DNA of 64,000 bases from Hymenobacter sp. BT559 (GCF_016427535.1 NZ_JAELXV010000006.1:357452-421451); one strand, 5' to 3'. Shown: positions 43,123 through 52,558, counted from the first letter of the stretch. Notes: generated from the sequence alone by a model not told the origin. A program made the numbers and translations.

Positions 43123-43554
43123 ATGATTAACCAATTTGGCAAGGCCGAATGGCAAGGCGACATCAAAGGCCACGGCACCCTCACGACCAAAAGCAGCGTT
43201 GTGTCGGCACCCTACTCAGCCGGCTCGCGCTTTCAGGGCGAAAAAGGCACTAATCCCGAGGAACTGATTGGCGCGGCCCACGCCGGCTGCTACACTATGT
43301 TCCTGAGCAATGTACTCGGCCAGCACGGCCACACGGTGGAGAGCCTGACCACGACCTCGACCGTGACGCTGGACCCTAGCCAGAACCCACCCAAAATCAC
43401 CAAAATCCACGTCAGCACCGAGGGCAAGGTGACAGGGGGCAACATCACTCCCGAAGACTTTCAGAAGCACGCCGAGTTTGCTAAGGCCAACTGCCCCGTG
43501 TCGCAAGTGCTGAGCGCCGTGCCCGAAATGACGCTGGAAGCCAAGCTTTCGTAA
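43123..43554 (+). CDS. osmC: OsmC/Ohr family peroxiredoxin
   Basis: 143 residues from ATG 43123 (MINQFGKAEWQGDIKGHGTLTT). The frame is open from 42943 but the OsmC similarity begins here. The two redox Cys are in GAAHAGCYTMFLSNVL (about residues 47-62) and ANCPVSQVLSAVPEM (about 123-137), as in OsmC-type enzymes that reduce organic hydroperoxides with lipoyl or other thiols. The length and order match OsmC rather than Ohr. Followed by inverted repeat B. Confidence 0.93.
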   Translation: MINQFGKAEWQGDIKGHGTLTTKSSVVSAPYSAGSRFQGEKGTNPEELIGAAHAGCYTMFLSNVLGQHGHTVESLTTTSTVTLDPSQNPPKITKIHVSTEGKVTGGNITPEDFQKHAEFAKANCPVSQVLSAVPEMTLEAKLS

Positions 43555-43565
43555 GTAGTTGTTAC

Positions 43566-43643
43566 TGGTTAGTTGTTAACAGTTAATGACTTCAATTGCT
43601 TATTTACTAGCACATTATGCCATCAACCATTAACAACTAACCA
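43566..43643. repeat. Intergenic inverted repeat, element B (TGGTTAGTTGTTAA core)
   Basis: TGGTTAGTTGTTAA (43566-43579) pairs perfectly with 43630-43643. The same 14-bp core occurs in element A (9592-9689). It fills most of the 109-bp gap between the osmC gene and the next gene. A TACTTTTG at 43652-43659 resembles a -7 box but is only 4 bp before the next ATG. Confidence 0.75.
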
Positions 43644-43663
43644 TTAACCATTACTTTTGCCCT

Positions 43664-44167
43664 ATGCCCACTGGTACTACTCGCATTCGCCTACGCCCCG
43701 CCAACTCCTCGCGCCTCTCGTTTGGTGTGCAGATTTCGTTGGTTCTCTTTGCCATTGCCTACGCCTCGCTGATGCTGCGCAACGCCCCAGATGGGCATGA
43801 GTATTACTGGCTACACTATATTTTTCTAACTATTTGCGCGGCGTACCTAGGGTTTATTCTAGTGCACAATGCGCCGGTATTCGGCACCCAGAGCTACTTC
43901 GAGTTTGCCCCCGGCTACCTGGTGCACAAGGCGGGCCTGTTTCGGGCCAAGCAAGTATTTGCCGCCGAAAATATGAGCCAGCTAGAGCTACTAGCCCGCC
44001 AGCTGCGCGTGCGCCTCAAAGACGGCGACATCCACGTGCTGAACATGCGCGAGGTGCGCGGCACCCGCCGCCGGGCACTGCTGCGCGGCCAGCTCGAAAG
44101 CTTTGCCCAGCGCTACGGCGTGGCACTGCGCGAGGAGGCTCCGGCCGCCCCCACCAAGCGCAAATAG
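43664..44167 (+). CDS. Membrane protein of unknown function
   Basis: 167 residues, ATG 43664. Two hydrophobic segments, about 21-40 (GVQISLVLFAIAYASLML) and 49-68 (LHYIFLTICAAYLGFILVH), are followed by a cytosolic-looking domain (about 75-150) with FEFAPGYLVHKAGLFRAKQVFAAENMSQLELLARQLRVRLKDGDIHVLNM. This strand-rich part with a helix at the end resembles PH-like membrane-anchored domains, but I cannot name the family. The C-terminus is Lys/Arg-rich. Confidence 0.7.
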   Translation: MPTGTTRIRLRPANSSRLSFGVQISLVLFAIAYASLMLRNAPDGHEYYWLHYIFLTICAAYLGFILVHNAPVFGTQSYFEFAPGYLVHKAGLFRAKQVFAAENMSQLELLARQLRVRLKDGDIHVLNMREVRGTRRRALLRGQLESFAQRYGVALREEAPAAPTKRK

Positions 44168-44261
44168 CGCCTGCCCGGCTTGGCCTAACCCCAACAAGGT
44201 AAGTACCTTGCCGCCCCAAACGCCGGCGCCGGCGAGGGCACCTTGTTTTATTTCTGTTCGG

Positions 44262-45509
44262 ATGCTGGCCAGATTTCTTTCCCCTTTGCTGCTGCTCGCC
44301 GCAGTAGCGGCACCTAGGGCCCACGCCCAAAGCGGCTGCCCCGACCCGCAGGCGACCAACTACACCCCCGGCGCTACCACCAACGACGGCTCGTGCCAGT
44401 ACGCGCCCACCAGCAGTGCCCTGCCCCTCAAAACCCAGCTGGCCGACGAGGTAGCCGAGACCTCGGGCCTGCTCTACACTGGCGGCAAGCTCTGGACGCT
44501 CAACGACAGCGGCAATACGCCCGTGCTGTTTCGGCTCGACTCTACTAGCGGGCGCGTGGTGCAGCAGGTGCGGCTCAGCAATTTCAACAACGTAGATTGG
44601 GAAGACCTGACCGCCGATGCGCGCTACGTGTATGTAGGCGACTTTGGCAATAACAACGGCGACCGGCGCGACCTCCGCATTTTGCGGGTAGCCCAAGCCG
44701 ACCTAGGGCCCGCCGCTACTACGGCCACGGCCGAAGCCATTGACTTCAGCTACCCCGACCAGACGGATTTTACGCCCCGCACCAACCAGCACAACTACGA
44801 CTGCGAAGCCTTTTTCTTCGCCAATGACTCGCTGCACCTATTCACCAAGAACTGGGCTGACCTGCAAACGCGCTACTACACCGTGCCCGCTCAGCCCGGC
44901 ACCCACGTAGCGCGCCTCAAGGGCACTCTTAATGTAAACGGGCTGATAACTGCCGCCGCTCGCAACGCGGCCGGCAACGTGGCGGGCCTGCTCGGCTACA
45001 GCACCCGCGATGGTGCCACCTTCGTGTGGCTGCTGTCGGGCTACCGAGGTACGGGCTTTTTGCAAGCTAACAAGCGCCGCATCGAGCTGCCCAACGCGCT
45101 GTTAATTGGGCAAGCCGAAGGGCTGTGCTTTGTGAGCAATACCCGCGCGTTTGTGTCGAATGAGCGCTTTAGCAACATCTTGGTCAATGTGCCACCGCAG
45201 CTCTACAGCCTGCGGCTCGGCAACCTTTTACCCGCCAGCGTACTGGCCACAAAAAATGCGGCGGCCAGCAAGGTAGCGTTTAGCGCTGTGCCCAACCCCA
45301 CCTCCCATACCCTACGCGTGACGCGCACCAGCAGCGAAGCCGCGCGGCTAGTGCTCTACGACTTGCTGGGCCGGGTACTGCTGACTGCCGCCCTACCCGC
45401 TGGGCACCTTACCCAAACCCTGGACCTAGGCACCGTGGCCGAGGGACAATACTCGCTGCAGCTCGAATCGAGCCGGGGGGTATACTCCCAAAAAGTTGTG
45501 GTGCAGTAG
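44262..45509 (+). CDS. T9SS-sorted secreted protein
   Basis: 415 residues from ATG 44262 (MLARFLSPLLLLAAVAAPRAHA signal peptide); a frame from 44103 lacks support. Just after the signal peptide comes CPDPQATNYTPGATTNDGSCQY, a Cys-containing motif frequent in surface proteins of Cytophagales. Residues about 60-330 look like a beta-propeller (LYTGGKLWTLNDSGNTPVLFRLD, WEDLTADARYVYVGDFGNNNGDR). The last 80 residues (FSAVPNPTSHTLRVTRTSSEAARLVLYDLLGRVLLTAALP ... VYSQKVVVQ) are a type A type IX secretion sorting domain. Likely exported to the surface; substrate or ligand unknown. Confidence 0.9.
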   Translation: MLARFLSPLLLLAAVAAPRAHAQSGCPDPQATNYTPGATTNDGSCQYAPTSSALPLKTQLADEVAETSGLLYTGGKLWTLNDSGNTPVLFRLDSTSGRVVQQVRLSNFNNVDWEDLTADARYVYVGDFGNNNGDRRDLRILRVAQADLGPAATTATAEAIDFSYPDQTDFTPRTNQHNYDCEAFFFANDSLHLFTKNWADLQTRYYTVPAQPGTHVARLKGTLNVNGLITAAARNAAGNVAGLLGYSTRDGATFVWLLSGYRGTGFLQANKRRIELPNALLIGQAEGLCFVSNTRAFVSNERFSNILVNVPPQLYSLRLGNLLPASVLATKNAAASKVAFSAVPNPTSHTLRVTRTSSEAARLVLYDLLGRVLLTAALPAGHLTQTLDLGTVAEGQYSLQLESSRGVYSQKVVVQ

Positions 45510-45604
45510 CACCTAGGCGGCCGATGGGCCCGCTCGTTCGCTTTCGAACAACCTTGTTTTCTTTACGGCCGTTTGTGGCCCTACTCACTCCACCTTCTTT
45601 CTTC

Positions 45605-47341
45605 ATGTCACTCTCCCCCGACGTTCAGCAGCGCATCAGCACCTGGCTCTCGCCCGCCTACGATGCTGACACCCAAGCCGAAATCAAGCAGCTCCAAACC
45701 AGCGGCCAAGACGATACCCTCAACGATGCTTTCTACCGCTCGCTGGAGTTTGGTACCGGTGGCCTGCGCGGCGTAATGGGCGCGGGCTCGAACCGCATGA
45801 ACCGCTACACGCTGGGCATGGCTACCCAGGGCCTGTGCAACTACCTCAAGCAAAGCTTTGCCGACCAGGAAATTAAAGTGGCCATCGCCCACGACTCGCG
45901 CAACAACTCGCGCAAGTTTGCCGAAATCGTAGCCGGCGTTTTTTCGGGCAACGGCATCACCGTTTACTTGTTTGAAGACCTGCGCCCCACGCCCGAGCTG
46001 TCGTTTGCCATTCGGCACCTAGGCTGCCAGAGCGGCTGCGTTATCACGGCCTCGCACAACCCTAAAGAGTACAACGGCTTTAAGGTATACTGGAATGACG
46101 GCGCGCAAATCGTAGCGCCGCACGACAAGAACATCATCGCGGAGGTCAATAAAATCACCGACGTAAACGAGGTAGCTTTTAATGCTGACCCCAGTCGCAT
46201 CCACCTCATCGGCCAGGAAATTGACGATGCTTACATCGCCCAGGTAAAGCAGCTGAGCATCAACCCGGCCGCTATTCAGCAGCAACACGACCTAGGCATC
46301 GTGTACACGCCCATCCACGGCTCGGGCATCAAGCTGGTACCACCAGCGCTGGCTGCCTTCGGCTTCACCAACGTGAGCGTGGTAGAGGCCCAGGCCACGC
46401 CCGATGGCAACTTCCCCACCGTGCAGTCGCCCAACCCTGAGGAGAAGTCGGCCATGCAGCTGGCCCTCGACCAGGCCAAGGCCCAAAACGCCGACATCGT
46501 ACTCGCCACTGACCCCGACGCTGACCGCGTGGGTGTGGGCGTGAAAAACAGCAAAGGCGAATGGGTGCTGCTCAATGGCAACCAAACCGCCGCGCTGCTC
46601 ACGCACTACATCCTGTCGGCCCGCGAAAAGGCCGGTAAGCGCCAGCCTAACGACTTCATTGTGTACACCATCGTTACCAGTGAAATCCTAGGAGATATCG
46701 CGCAGCGCTACGGCGTAACGTACTACCGCACACTCACGGGCTTTAAGTATATCGCGGGCCTCATCCGCGAGCTGGGCGCCGAGCAGAACTACATCTGCGG
46801 TGGCGAAGAAAGCTACGGCTTCCTCATCGGCGACTTCGTGCGCGACAAAGATGCCGTATCGGCTTGCGCGCTGGTAGCCGAAATGGCTGCCGTGGCCAAA
46901 AGCCAGGGCCGTACCCTCTACGAGGAAATGGAGAAGATGTACGCCGAGTACGGTCTCTACGTCGAAGACCTTATCTCCTTAACCAAGAAGGGCCAGCGTG
47001 GTGCCGAAGAAATCCAGGAAATGATGGTGGAGCTGCGCAAAAACCCGCCGGCTACCCTCGCCGGCTCGCCCGTAGTAGAGGTACGCGACTACCAGACCGG
47101 CCAAATTAAAAACCTGCGCACCGGCGTGGAAGAAAGCACCGGCGTCGAAAGCTCCAACGTGCTTCAGTTCATCACCGAGGCTGGCGACAAAATTTCGGCT
47201 CGCCCCAGCGGCACCGAGCCCAAGATTAAGTTCTACTTCAGCGTGAAGGAGCCCCTGGGTTCGGTAGCTGATTTCGAGCCTACTCAAAAACGCGCCCACG
47301 AGAAAATTCAGCGCATCATCGACGAAATGCAGTTGAAATAA
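45605..47341 (+). CDS. Phospho-sugar mutase (phosphoglucomutase/phosphomannomutase)
   Basis: 578 residues from ATG 45605 (MSLSPDVQQRISTWL). Alpha-D-phosphohexomutase superfamily: TASHNPKEYNGFKVYW (about 156-171) with the phosphoserine, metal-binding loop DPDADRVGVG (about 305-314), sugar loop GGEESYGF (about 402-409), and the phosphate-binding RPSGTEPKIKFYFSV (about 540-554). It interconverts hexose 1- and 6-phosphates. Length and order fit the Bacteroidota phospho-sugar mutases; glucose or mannose preference cannot be read. Strong terminator behind it. Confidence 0.95.
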   Translation: MSLSPDVQQRISTWLSPAYDADTQAEIKQLQTSGQDDTLNDAFYRSLEFGTGGLRGVMGAGSNRMNRYTLGMATQGLCNYLKQSFADQEIKVAIAHDSRNNSRKFAEIVAGVFSGNGITVYLFEDLRPTPELSFAIRHLGCQSGCVITASHNPKEYNGFKVYWNDGAQIVAPHDKNIIAEVNKITDVNEVAFNADPSRIHLIGQEIDDAYIAQVKQLSINPAAIQQQHDLGIVYTPIHGSGIKLVPPALAAFGFTNVSVVEAQATPDGNFPTVQSPNPEEKSAMQLALDQAKAQNADIVLATDPDADRVGVGVKNSKGEWVLLNGNQTAALLTHYILSAREKAGKRQPNDFIVYTIVTSEILGDIAQRYGVTYYRTLTGFKYIAGLIRELGAEQNYICGGEESYGFLIGDFVRDKDAVSACALVAEMAAVAKSQGRTLYEEMEKMYAEYGLYVEDLISLTKKGQRGAEEIQEMMVELRKNPPATLAGSPVVEVRDYQTGQIKNLRTGVEESTGVESSNVLQFITEAGDKISARPSGTEPKIKFYFSVKEPLGSVADFEPTQKRAHEKIQRIIDEMQLK

Positions 47342-47350
47342 GTACCTAGG

Positions 47351-47403
47351 TACCCCAACAAAAAAGCCTCCCGCACGCTGCGGGAGGCTTTTTTGTTGGG
47401 GTA
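47351..47403. terminator. Long bidirectional terminator
   Basis: 25-bp perfect arms (47351-47375, 47379-47403) and a 3-nt loop; core AAAAAAGCCTCCCGCA / TGCGGGAGGCTTTTTT. Directly preceded by CCTAGG. Separates the convergent mutase and repressor genes. Confidence 0.92.
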
Positions 47404-47426
47404 GCAGCTTGAGCACCCTAGGGCAC

Positions 47427-48233
47427 CTAGGCGCGCTGCAACTGCATGGTCTTCACCTGCTGAGTGAGGTCCATCACGAGGCCCGCCAAGTGTTCCAGCG
47501 ATACGCCGCCAATGGGGAACGTGCTGCTGATGTAGCTCTTAGCCTCCCAAATTTCGAGCACGTCCTCAGCCTTCAGGTCGTAGGGCGTGTAGCTGGGGTT
47601 ATCCGAGTGCAGGCCAAACAAGGCATTTTGCTTCAGCTTGTTATACAAGCGCTTGAACACGATGCCGTCTTTCTGGCTTACCACGATGCAGGGCGTGCCA
47701 TCCTTGATGGTGGCCCAATCGTCAACGTAGCGGCCCACAATGGTAGTGCCGCTAGTGAGCGGCAGCATCGAGTCACCGGCTATTTCGAAGGCGCGGTAAG
47801 TGCCCGTGCTCGGCAGCATCGGCAACCGGAAGCGGGGCAGCTCCTCAATAAACTCGCGGTCGGCGTAGCCATTGAGGTAGCCCGCGGCTGCCTTCAGCGG
47901 TACTAGCTCTATGTTTTCTTTCTCATCGGCCCCTACCGTGAAGGCCAGCACCCGCAGCGGTTTTTCTTCGGGCAGCGCTTCGGTAAGCGGACCCGCCTCG
48001 CGCAGGGCGGCGGCGGTTTTGGCATTCTTTTTCTTCGTAAAGTCGGTAGTAGCCAGCGAATCGAGCGGAATATTGAACAGGCGGGCCATGTTCACGAGCG
48101 TGGCCAGGCGCGGCTCGGCGCGGCCTTCTTCATAGGCCCCCACCAGCGAGCGCTTGATATTCAGCTTATCAGCTAGTTGCGCCTGCGTCAAGCCCAGCTC
48201 ACGGCGCCAAAATTTTAAATTGGTATTAATCAT
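47427..48233 (-). CDS. XRE/S24 LexA-like transcriptional repressor
   Basis: 268 residues from ATG 48233 (MINTNLKFWRRELGLTQAQL); an upstream extension is not supported. N-terminal XRE-type HTH (about 4-60: GLTQAQLADKLNIKRSLVGAYEEGRAEP). C-terminal S24 peptidase-like domain with Ala117-Gly118 as likely autocleavage site (KAAAGYLNGYAD), nucleophile Ser155 (IAGDSMLP) and Lys194 (GIVFKRLY). This is the layout of LexA/CI-type repressors that self-cleave upon DNA damage. The start codon is within the palindrome TAATCATGATTA, a candidate autoregulatory site. RecQ is the next gene upstream on the same strand, 540 bp away. Confidence 0.92.
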   Translation of the reverse strand: MINTNLKFWRRELGLTQAQLADKLNIKRSLVGAYEEGRAEPRLATLVNMARLFNIPLDSLATTDFTKKKNAKTAAALREAGPLTEALPEEKPLRVLAFTVGADEKENIELVPLKAAAGYLNGYADREFIEELPRFRLPMLPSTGTYRAFEIAGDSMLPLTSGTTIVGRYVDDWATIKDGTPCIVVSQKDGIVFKRLYNKLKQNALFGLHSDNPSYTPYDLKAEDVLEIWEAKSYISSTFPIGGVSLEHLAGLVMDLTQQVKTMQLQRA

Positions 48234-48238
48234 GATTA
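48227..48238. promoter_or_regulatory. 12-bp palindrome TAATCATGATTA spanning the repressor start codon
   Basis: Perfect palindrome at 48227-48238 containing the ATG of the S24 repressor. An XRE-type dimer could bind here and regulate its own gene. Confidence 0.4.
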
Positions 48239-48772
48239 GTAGAAGGCAAGGAGGGAGAAATGCCCAACGCGACGGGCTGACGACGCACACTTTTCAGCAA
48301 CACAAGGCGCAAGTTACTAATTCCATTAGACTTGCCAACATGATTGGGGAGTATTTTATTATGGCTATTGCTTATTGACTTCCAAAGCTCTCCTAGGTAG
48401 GCCCGCTTTTAAAGAGTAGCCAAGAGCGAAAGCTATCTACTCCGGTTGAACTTGAGCATGGTAGTCCGCCGCTTGTTGGGTTGCTCCACGCTCCAACTTG
48501 CATGGACTATCTAAGCACGACTAATAAGCGGCTTACCGAGCCCCTACACCCATAAGCCAACTATTCCAGATGCCACGAAGAAGCTCTGTAGCAAGGGGAA
48601 CAAATGTTCTATTTCACCACGAACTGGCAGCAACTTCTTACACAGTATTTCAAGCCTAATGTGGCTGGTCAGCCGTTTGCGGTTTACGAGCAAGCCATCT
48701 TCTGTAGTGGCCAGTTGGGTATACCCCGCACAGGATACCTCTGGTAAAATTCCAGTTCGCGTTCACAGCGGA
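48234..48772. other. 539-bp intergenic region with possible small ORF
   Basis: Region between the repressor start and the recQ stop. The only coding-like stretch is a 47-codon plus-strand frame at 48604-48747 (start MFYFTTNWQQLL), which I do not recognise; it may be a remnant or spurious. No strong promoter, hairpin or RNA gene was found. Confidence 0.35.
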
Positions 48773-51031
48773 TTACCGCCCACGTTGCGCCCGGATGCTC
48801 GCCAGCCGCAGCTGAAAATAATCGTACTTTTCGCGCAAGTGGTCGAATAGGTCGCGCAGGGCGGGGGTGCCACCGAGCTGCTTACGCGCGGTTTCGATTT
48901 CGAACAAGTCCGAATCAGACAGAAAATCCTGCAAGCGTAGGTCGAGGCCCTTGGCGTACGCTTTTTCGAGGTGGCTGCGCACGGTGCCCACTACCAAGCC
49001 GCGCTGCTCGGCTATCTGGTCGGGCGTGAGGCCCTGGCGGTGCAGCTGGAAAGTCGTGTCTTCGGAAGGATTAGCGTCGCGCTCGGTCGGTTTTTTAGCG
49101 GCCCGGGGTGCGGGCGCGAAGTCGTCGCTGAACGGCGGCACGCTGGGTAGCTCGTCGGCCTCGTCCTCGGCGGGTACCGAGCGCGGGGTGCCGTGCTGCA
49201 AAATAGCCTCGATGAACACCTCGCCGTAGGTCTCGAATTTCTTCATGCCCACACCCGATACCGAGAGCATCGCCACGCGGCTGGTGGGCTGCTCGCGGGC
49301 CATTTCCTGCAAAGTCGTGTCGGTGAACACCACATAGGGCGGCACGCCCTGCTCATCGGCAATTTGCTTGCGGAGCTGGCGCAGGCCTTCGAAGAGGCGC
49401 GCCTCAGGCGAGCCAGCGCTGGCGGCAGCGGCTTCGGCAGCGGCTTTTTTGCTGGCGCGGGTAGTCTTTTCTGCCTTCTCGGCCGGCTGAAATTTCTTAA
49501 GCGATACCGGCAGCTGACCCTTTAACACCTGCTGGCCGCGCTCCGTGATTTTGAGGGCGTATCCTTCCTCGTAGGCGATGTAAAACAGGCCGTCGTTGAG
49601 CATCTGGTGCACGTAGCTGTACCAGTCGAGGTAGGGCAGGTCGTTGCCCGCGCCGTAGGTTTTGAGCTGGTCGTAGCCGTGTTGCAGCACCGCCTGGTTG
49701 CGCATACCGCGCAAAATGTCAATCAGTAAGTTTATCGCCACGCGCTGCTGGGTGCGGGCGCTGGCCGAAAGGGCTTTTTGAGCCAGTAGCGTGCCATCGA
49801 ACGTAGTGGGCGGGTTGCGGCAGATATCGCAGTTGTTGCAGTCGTGCCCTAGGTCCTCCGAGAAGTAGTGCAGCAAGATGCGGCGGCGGCAGCTGGCGGC
49901 TTCCGCAAACTGCTGCATGCGCTCTAGCTTGGCTTGGTTGAGCTGGGCCTGGCGCGGGGGCACGTCCTTAGTCACCATCTCGCGCATCGACATCACGTCG
50001 GCGAAGCTGTAGAACAGGATGGCCGTAGCAGGACCACCATCGCGGCCGGCGCGGCCGATTTCTTGGTAGTAGCCCTCGATGTTTTTGGGCAGGTTGTAGT
50101 GCATCACCCAGCGCACGTTGCTCTTGTCGATGCCCATGCCAAAGGCGATGGTAGCCACAATCACCTGCACGTCATCTTGCAGAAACTTCTCCTGAGCTTC
50201 GGCGCGCTGATTGGGCGTCATGCCGGCGTGGTAATAGCCGGCTTTGATGCCCTTTTGCTGGAGCTTTTGGGCGACGGTTTCGCAGGTTTTGCGCGAGAGG
50301 CAATAGATGATACCCGCATCGCCGGAGTGGCGGCCAATGAAGTCGAGAATCTGACCTAGGCGGTCCTGCCCCGGGCGCACCACGAGGTTGATGTTGGGGC
50401 GGTCGAAGCTGGAGAGGAAAACCCTGGGCTCGTGCAGGTTGAGCTGGGTTTTGATATCGCGCTGGGTGAGGCGGTCGGCCGTGGCCGTGAGGGCGATGAT
50501 GGGCGTGCTCGGGAAGTGCTGCCGCAGCGCGCCGAGCTGCGTGTACTCGGGGCGAAAATCGTGGCCCCAGGAGGAAATACAGTGCGCCTCGTCAATGGCG
50601 AACATGCTGACGTTGAGCCGCTTCAAAAACTGCAAAAAACCTTCACCGAGCAGCTTCTCGGGGCTGACGTACAGCAGCTTGAGGTGCCCGCTGAGCGCGG
50701 CCCGTGTGATATCGGTAGACTCGCTTTGGCTGACGCTGCTGTTGATGTAGGCCGCCACGATGCCGTTGGCTTTCAGGGCCTCCACCTGGTCTTTCATGAG
50801 CGCGATGAGCGGCGACACTACCACGCACACGCCCTCACTTACCACGGCCGGAATCTGAAAGCAGACGCTTTTGCCGCCCCCGGTGGGCATGAGCACCACC
50901 GTATCCTGGCCCCCTAGGATGCTCTGGATAATGTCGCCCTGCATGGGGCGAAAATTATCGTAGCCGTAGTAGCGCTTGAGCGCTTGGCGGGCAGCGGTGA
51001 GAGCGGGAGCAGAGGCGGTAGCAGCAGACAT
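48773..51031 (-). CDS. recQ: ATP-dependent DNA helicase RecQ
   Basis: 752 residues, ATG 51031. Helicase core: Walker A PTGGGKS (49-55), DEAH 147-150 (FAIDEAHCISSWGHDF), motif VI QEIGRAGRDG. The RQC zinc site shows CRRR ... CNNCDIC (about 390-420). Further an HRDC domain around 560-630 (EARLFEGLRQLRKQIADEQG) and a C-terminal HTH-like region (FQLHRQGLTPDQIAEQRGLVVGTVRSHLEKA). Unwinds DNA in recombination and fork repair. Longer than E. coli RecQ (609) because of the C-terminal extension, which is common in Bacteroidota. Confidence 0.96.
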   Translation of the reverse strand: MSAATASAPALTAARQALKRYYGYDNFRPMQGDIIQSILGGQDTVVLMPTGGGKSVCFQIPAVVSEGVCVVVSPLIALMKDQVEALKANGIVAAYINSSVSQSESTDITRAALSGHLKLLYVSPEKLLGEGFLQFLKRLNVSMFAIDEAHCISSWGHDFRPEYTQLGALRQHFPSTPIIALTATADRLTQRDIKTQLNLHEPRVFLSSFDRPNINLVVRPGQDRLGQILDFIGRHSGDAGIIYCLSRKTCETVAQKLQQKGIKAGYYHAGMTPNQRAEAQEKFLQDDVQVIVATIAFGMGIDKSNVRWVMHYNLPKNIEGYYQEIGRAGRDGGPATAILFYSFADVMSMREMVTKDVPPRQAQLNQAKLERMQQFAEAASCRRRILLHYFSEDLGHDCNNCDICRNPPTTFDGTLLAQKALSASARTQQRVAINLLIDILRGMRNQAVLQHGYDQLKTYGAGNDLPYLDWYSYVHQMLNDGLFYIAYEEGYALKITERGQQVLKGQLPVSLKKFQPAEKAEKTTRASKKAAAEAAAASAGSPEARLFEGLRQLRKQIADEQGVPPYVVFTDTTLQEMAREQPTSRVAMLSVSGVGMKKFETYGEVFIEAILQHGTPRSVPAEDEADELPSVPPFSDDFAPAPRAAKKPTERDANPSEDTTFQLHRQGLTPDQIAEQRGLVVGTVRSHLEKAYAKGLDLRLQDFLSDSDLFEIETARKQLGGTPALRDLFDHLREKYDYFQLRLASIRAQRGR

Positions 51032-51195
51032 AAGGCACTTTCAGTCGAGAGATTAAAATAACAATCGGCCCCACGAAGTTCCAAAGAATTTAGCCAACGT
51101 AAGCCCAGCCGGCTGCTCGCATTGGCCTAGGTAGCCAACGAACCATTGAGAGCAGCCTTTTATTCAGGACAAAAGCTTCCTAACTAAAAACAAAA

Positions 51196-51224
51196 AAAGC
51201 GGCACCTTAAGCAGGTGCCGCTTT
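51196..51224. terminator. Rho-independent terminator after esterase gene
   Basis: 12-bp perfect arms AAAGCGGCACCT / AGGTGCCGCTTT (51196-51207 and 51213-51224), 5-nt loop, flanked by an A7 run; serves the minus-strand gene ending at 51252. Confidence 0.85.
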
Positions 51225-51251
51225 CTTACAAGCTGTTCAAAACTAGTTTTC

Positions 51252-52427
51252 TTATTTGAGGGCGCTTTTCAGTCCTTCTACCGCAAAAGCCTGGGCCTGT
51301 TTAGCCTCGGGCACTACGGCAGCCATGCCGAAAAACTCGTGGGTTACACCGTCGTAGTTCTTATACTGCACCGATACGCCGGCTTTTTGCAGGTTGTCGG
51401 CCAGCATCTTGCCTTCGCTCATCAGGGGGTCATACTGGGCCGTGACGATGGTAGCGGCGGGCAGACCTTTAAGGTTGGCGTGCACGAGGTCAATCATTGG
51501 GCTCTTGCCATCGGCCGGGGTGCGCAGGTAGTATTTGAAGAACCAAGCCATCAGGTCTTTGTTGAGCGGCTTAGTCTGAGTGTTGGCCAGGTACGAGGGG
51601 GTGTTCAGGTCGTAGCCCGCAATAGGGTACACAATGAGCTGATACTTGGGCAGGGCTACTTTTTTGTCGCGGGCCATCATGCTCACGGCGCAGGCAAGGT
51701 TGCCACCGGCACTTTCGCCGGCTACAGCAATCTTGTTGGGGTCGCCCTTAATACTGGCGGCGTTTTTCACTACCCACTGGTAGGCGGCGAAGCTGTCGTT
51801 GTGGGCGGTCGGGAATTTAAACTCTGGTGCCTGACGATACGCCACCGACACCACCACGGCGCCCGTTTGCTCGCTGAGGGCGCGCACCGAGGCGTCGTAG
51901 GTATCGAGGTTGGCAATTACCCAGCCACCGCCGTGGTAATACACGATAACCGGGTAGGATGCCGCGCCCGTCTTGGGCGTGTACACGCGCACCTTCACGC
52001 CGGGTGCCACCGTGCGGCTCATGGTATCGGCCGTAGCGGGGGGCGTGGAGATGTTAAACTTTTTCATGGTCGTCATGGCCGCATCGGCGGCGCTGGGGGC
52101 TTTGCGGGCCTCCTGGGGCGTCATTTGGGCCATCGGCTTGGCAGTGGGGCCACCGCTCAGCGAGTCGAGCGCCTCGATAACAGCCTGCATCTCGGGGTGG
52201 ATGCCGGGCGCCCAAGTGGGCTTAGGCTTACTCGGCGTCACGGGCTTAGGCGCAGTGCTGACCGTGGCGGCTGCATCGGGGCGAGCAGCCCCGGTGGCTG
52301 CGGTAGAATCGGCGGTGGCTGTGGTAGCCGTATCGGTGGTGGTTTGGCTGCTGCTACAAGCGGCTAGCAAACCTAGGGCTGCTACTGGCGCGGCCCAGCG
52401 GGCAGTGCCTTGGAAGAAAGAAAGCAT
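51252..52427 (-). CDS. Alpha/beta hydrolase (HSL/esterase type) lipoprotein
   Basis: 391 residues, ATG 52427. N-terminal signal MLSFFQGTARWAAPVAALGLLAAC gives a lipoprotein with Cys24, then an Ala/Thr/Pro linker to about residue 70. The hydrolase domain has the oxyanion-hole motif YYHGGGW (about 167-173), nucleophile elbow GESAGGN (about 237-243), and Asp and His in AQYDPLMSEG and GVTHEFFGM. This is the hormone-sensitive-lipase-like family of carboxylesterases. Periplasmic or outer-membrane anchored, with short-chain esters as the probable substrate. Monocistronic. Confidence 0.93.
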   Translation of the reverse strand: MLSFFQGTARWAAPVAALGLLAACSSSQTTTDTATTATADSTAATGAARPDAAATVSTAPKPVTPSKPKPTWAPGIHPEMQAVIEALDSLSGGPTAKPMAQMTPQEARKAPSAADAAMTTMKKFNISTPPATADTMSRTVAPGVKVRVYTPKTGAASYPVIVYYHGGGWVIANLDTYDASVRALSEQTGAVVVSVAYRQAPEFKFPTAHNDSFAAYQWVVKNAASIKGDPNKIAVAGESAGGNLACAVSMMARDKKVALPKYQLIVYPIAGYDLNTPSYLANTQTKPLNKDLMAWFFKYYLRTPADGKSPMIDLVHANLKGLPAATIVTAQYDPLMSEGKMLADNLQKAGVSVQYKNYDGVTHEFFGMAAVVPEAKQAQAFAVEGLKSALK

Positions 52428-52558
52428 TAGCTACGGAGGTGTTTATAGTGGTAGCCGCTGCTTACGCGTAGCCGAACCATAAGTTACCAATCGGCCTATT
52501 AGCAAGGGTATTGCTAACGGGGTTTCCGCACGTTACTTTCTTCCAAGGCACTTACCAT

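Noticed and set aside
43652..43659. TACTTTTG as -7 promoter
   Set aside because: Only 4 bp before the ATG at 43664, which would leave no leader; it is also part of the repeated element's flank.
51339..52367. 342-codon plus-strand frame opposite the esterase lipoprotein gene
   Set aside because: Gly/His/Arg-rich complement of an intact hydrolase gene with all catalytic motifs on the other strand.
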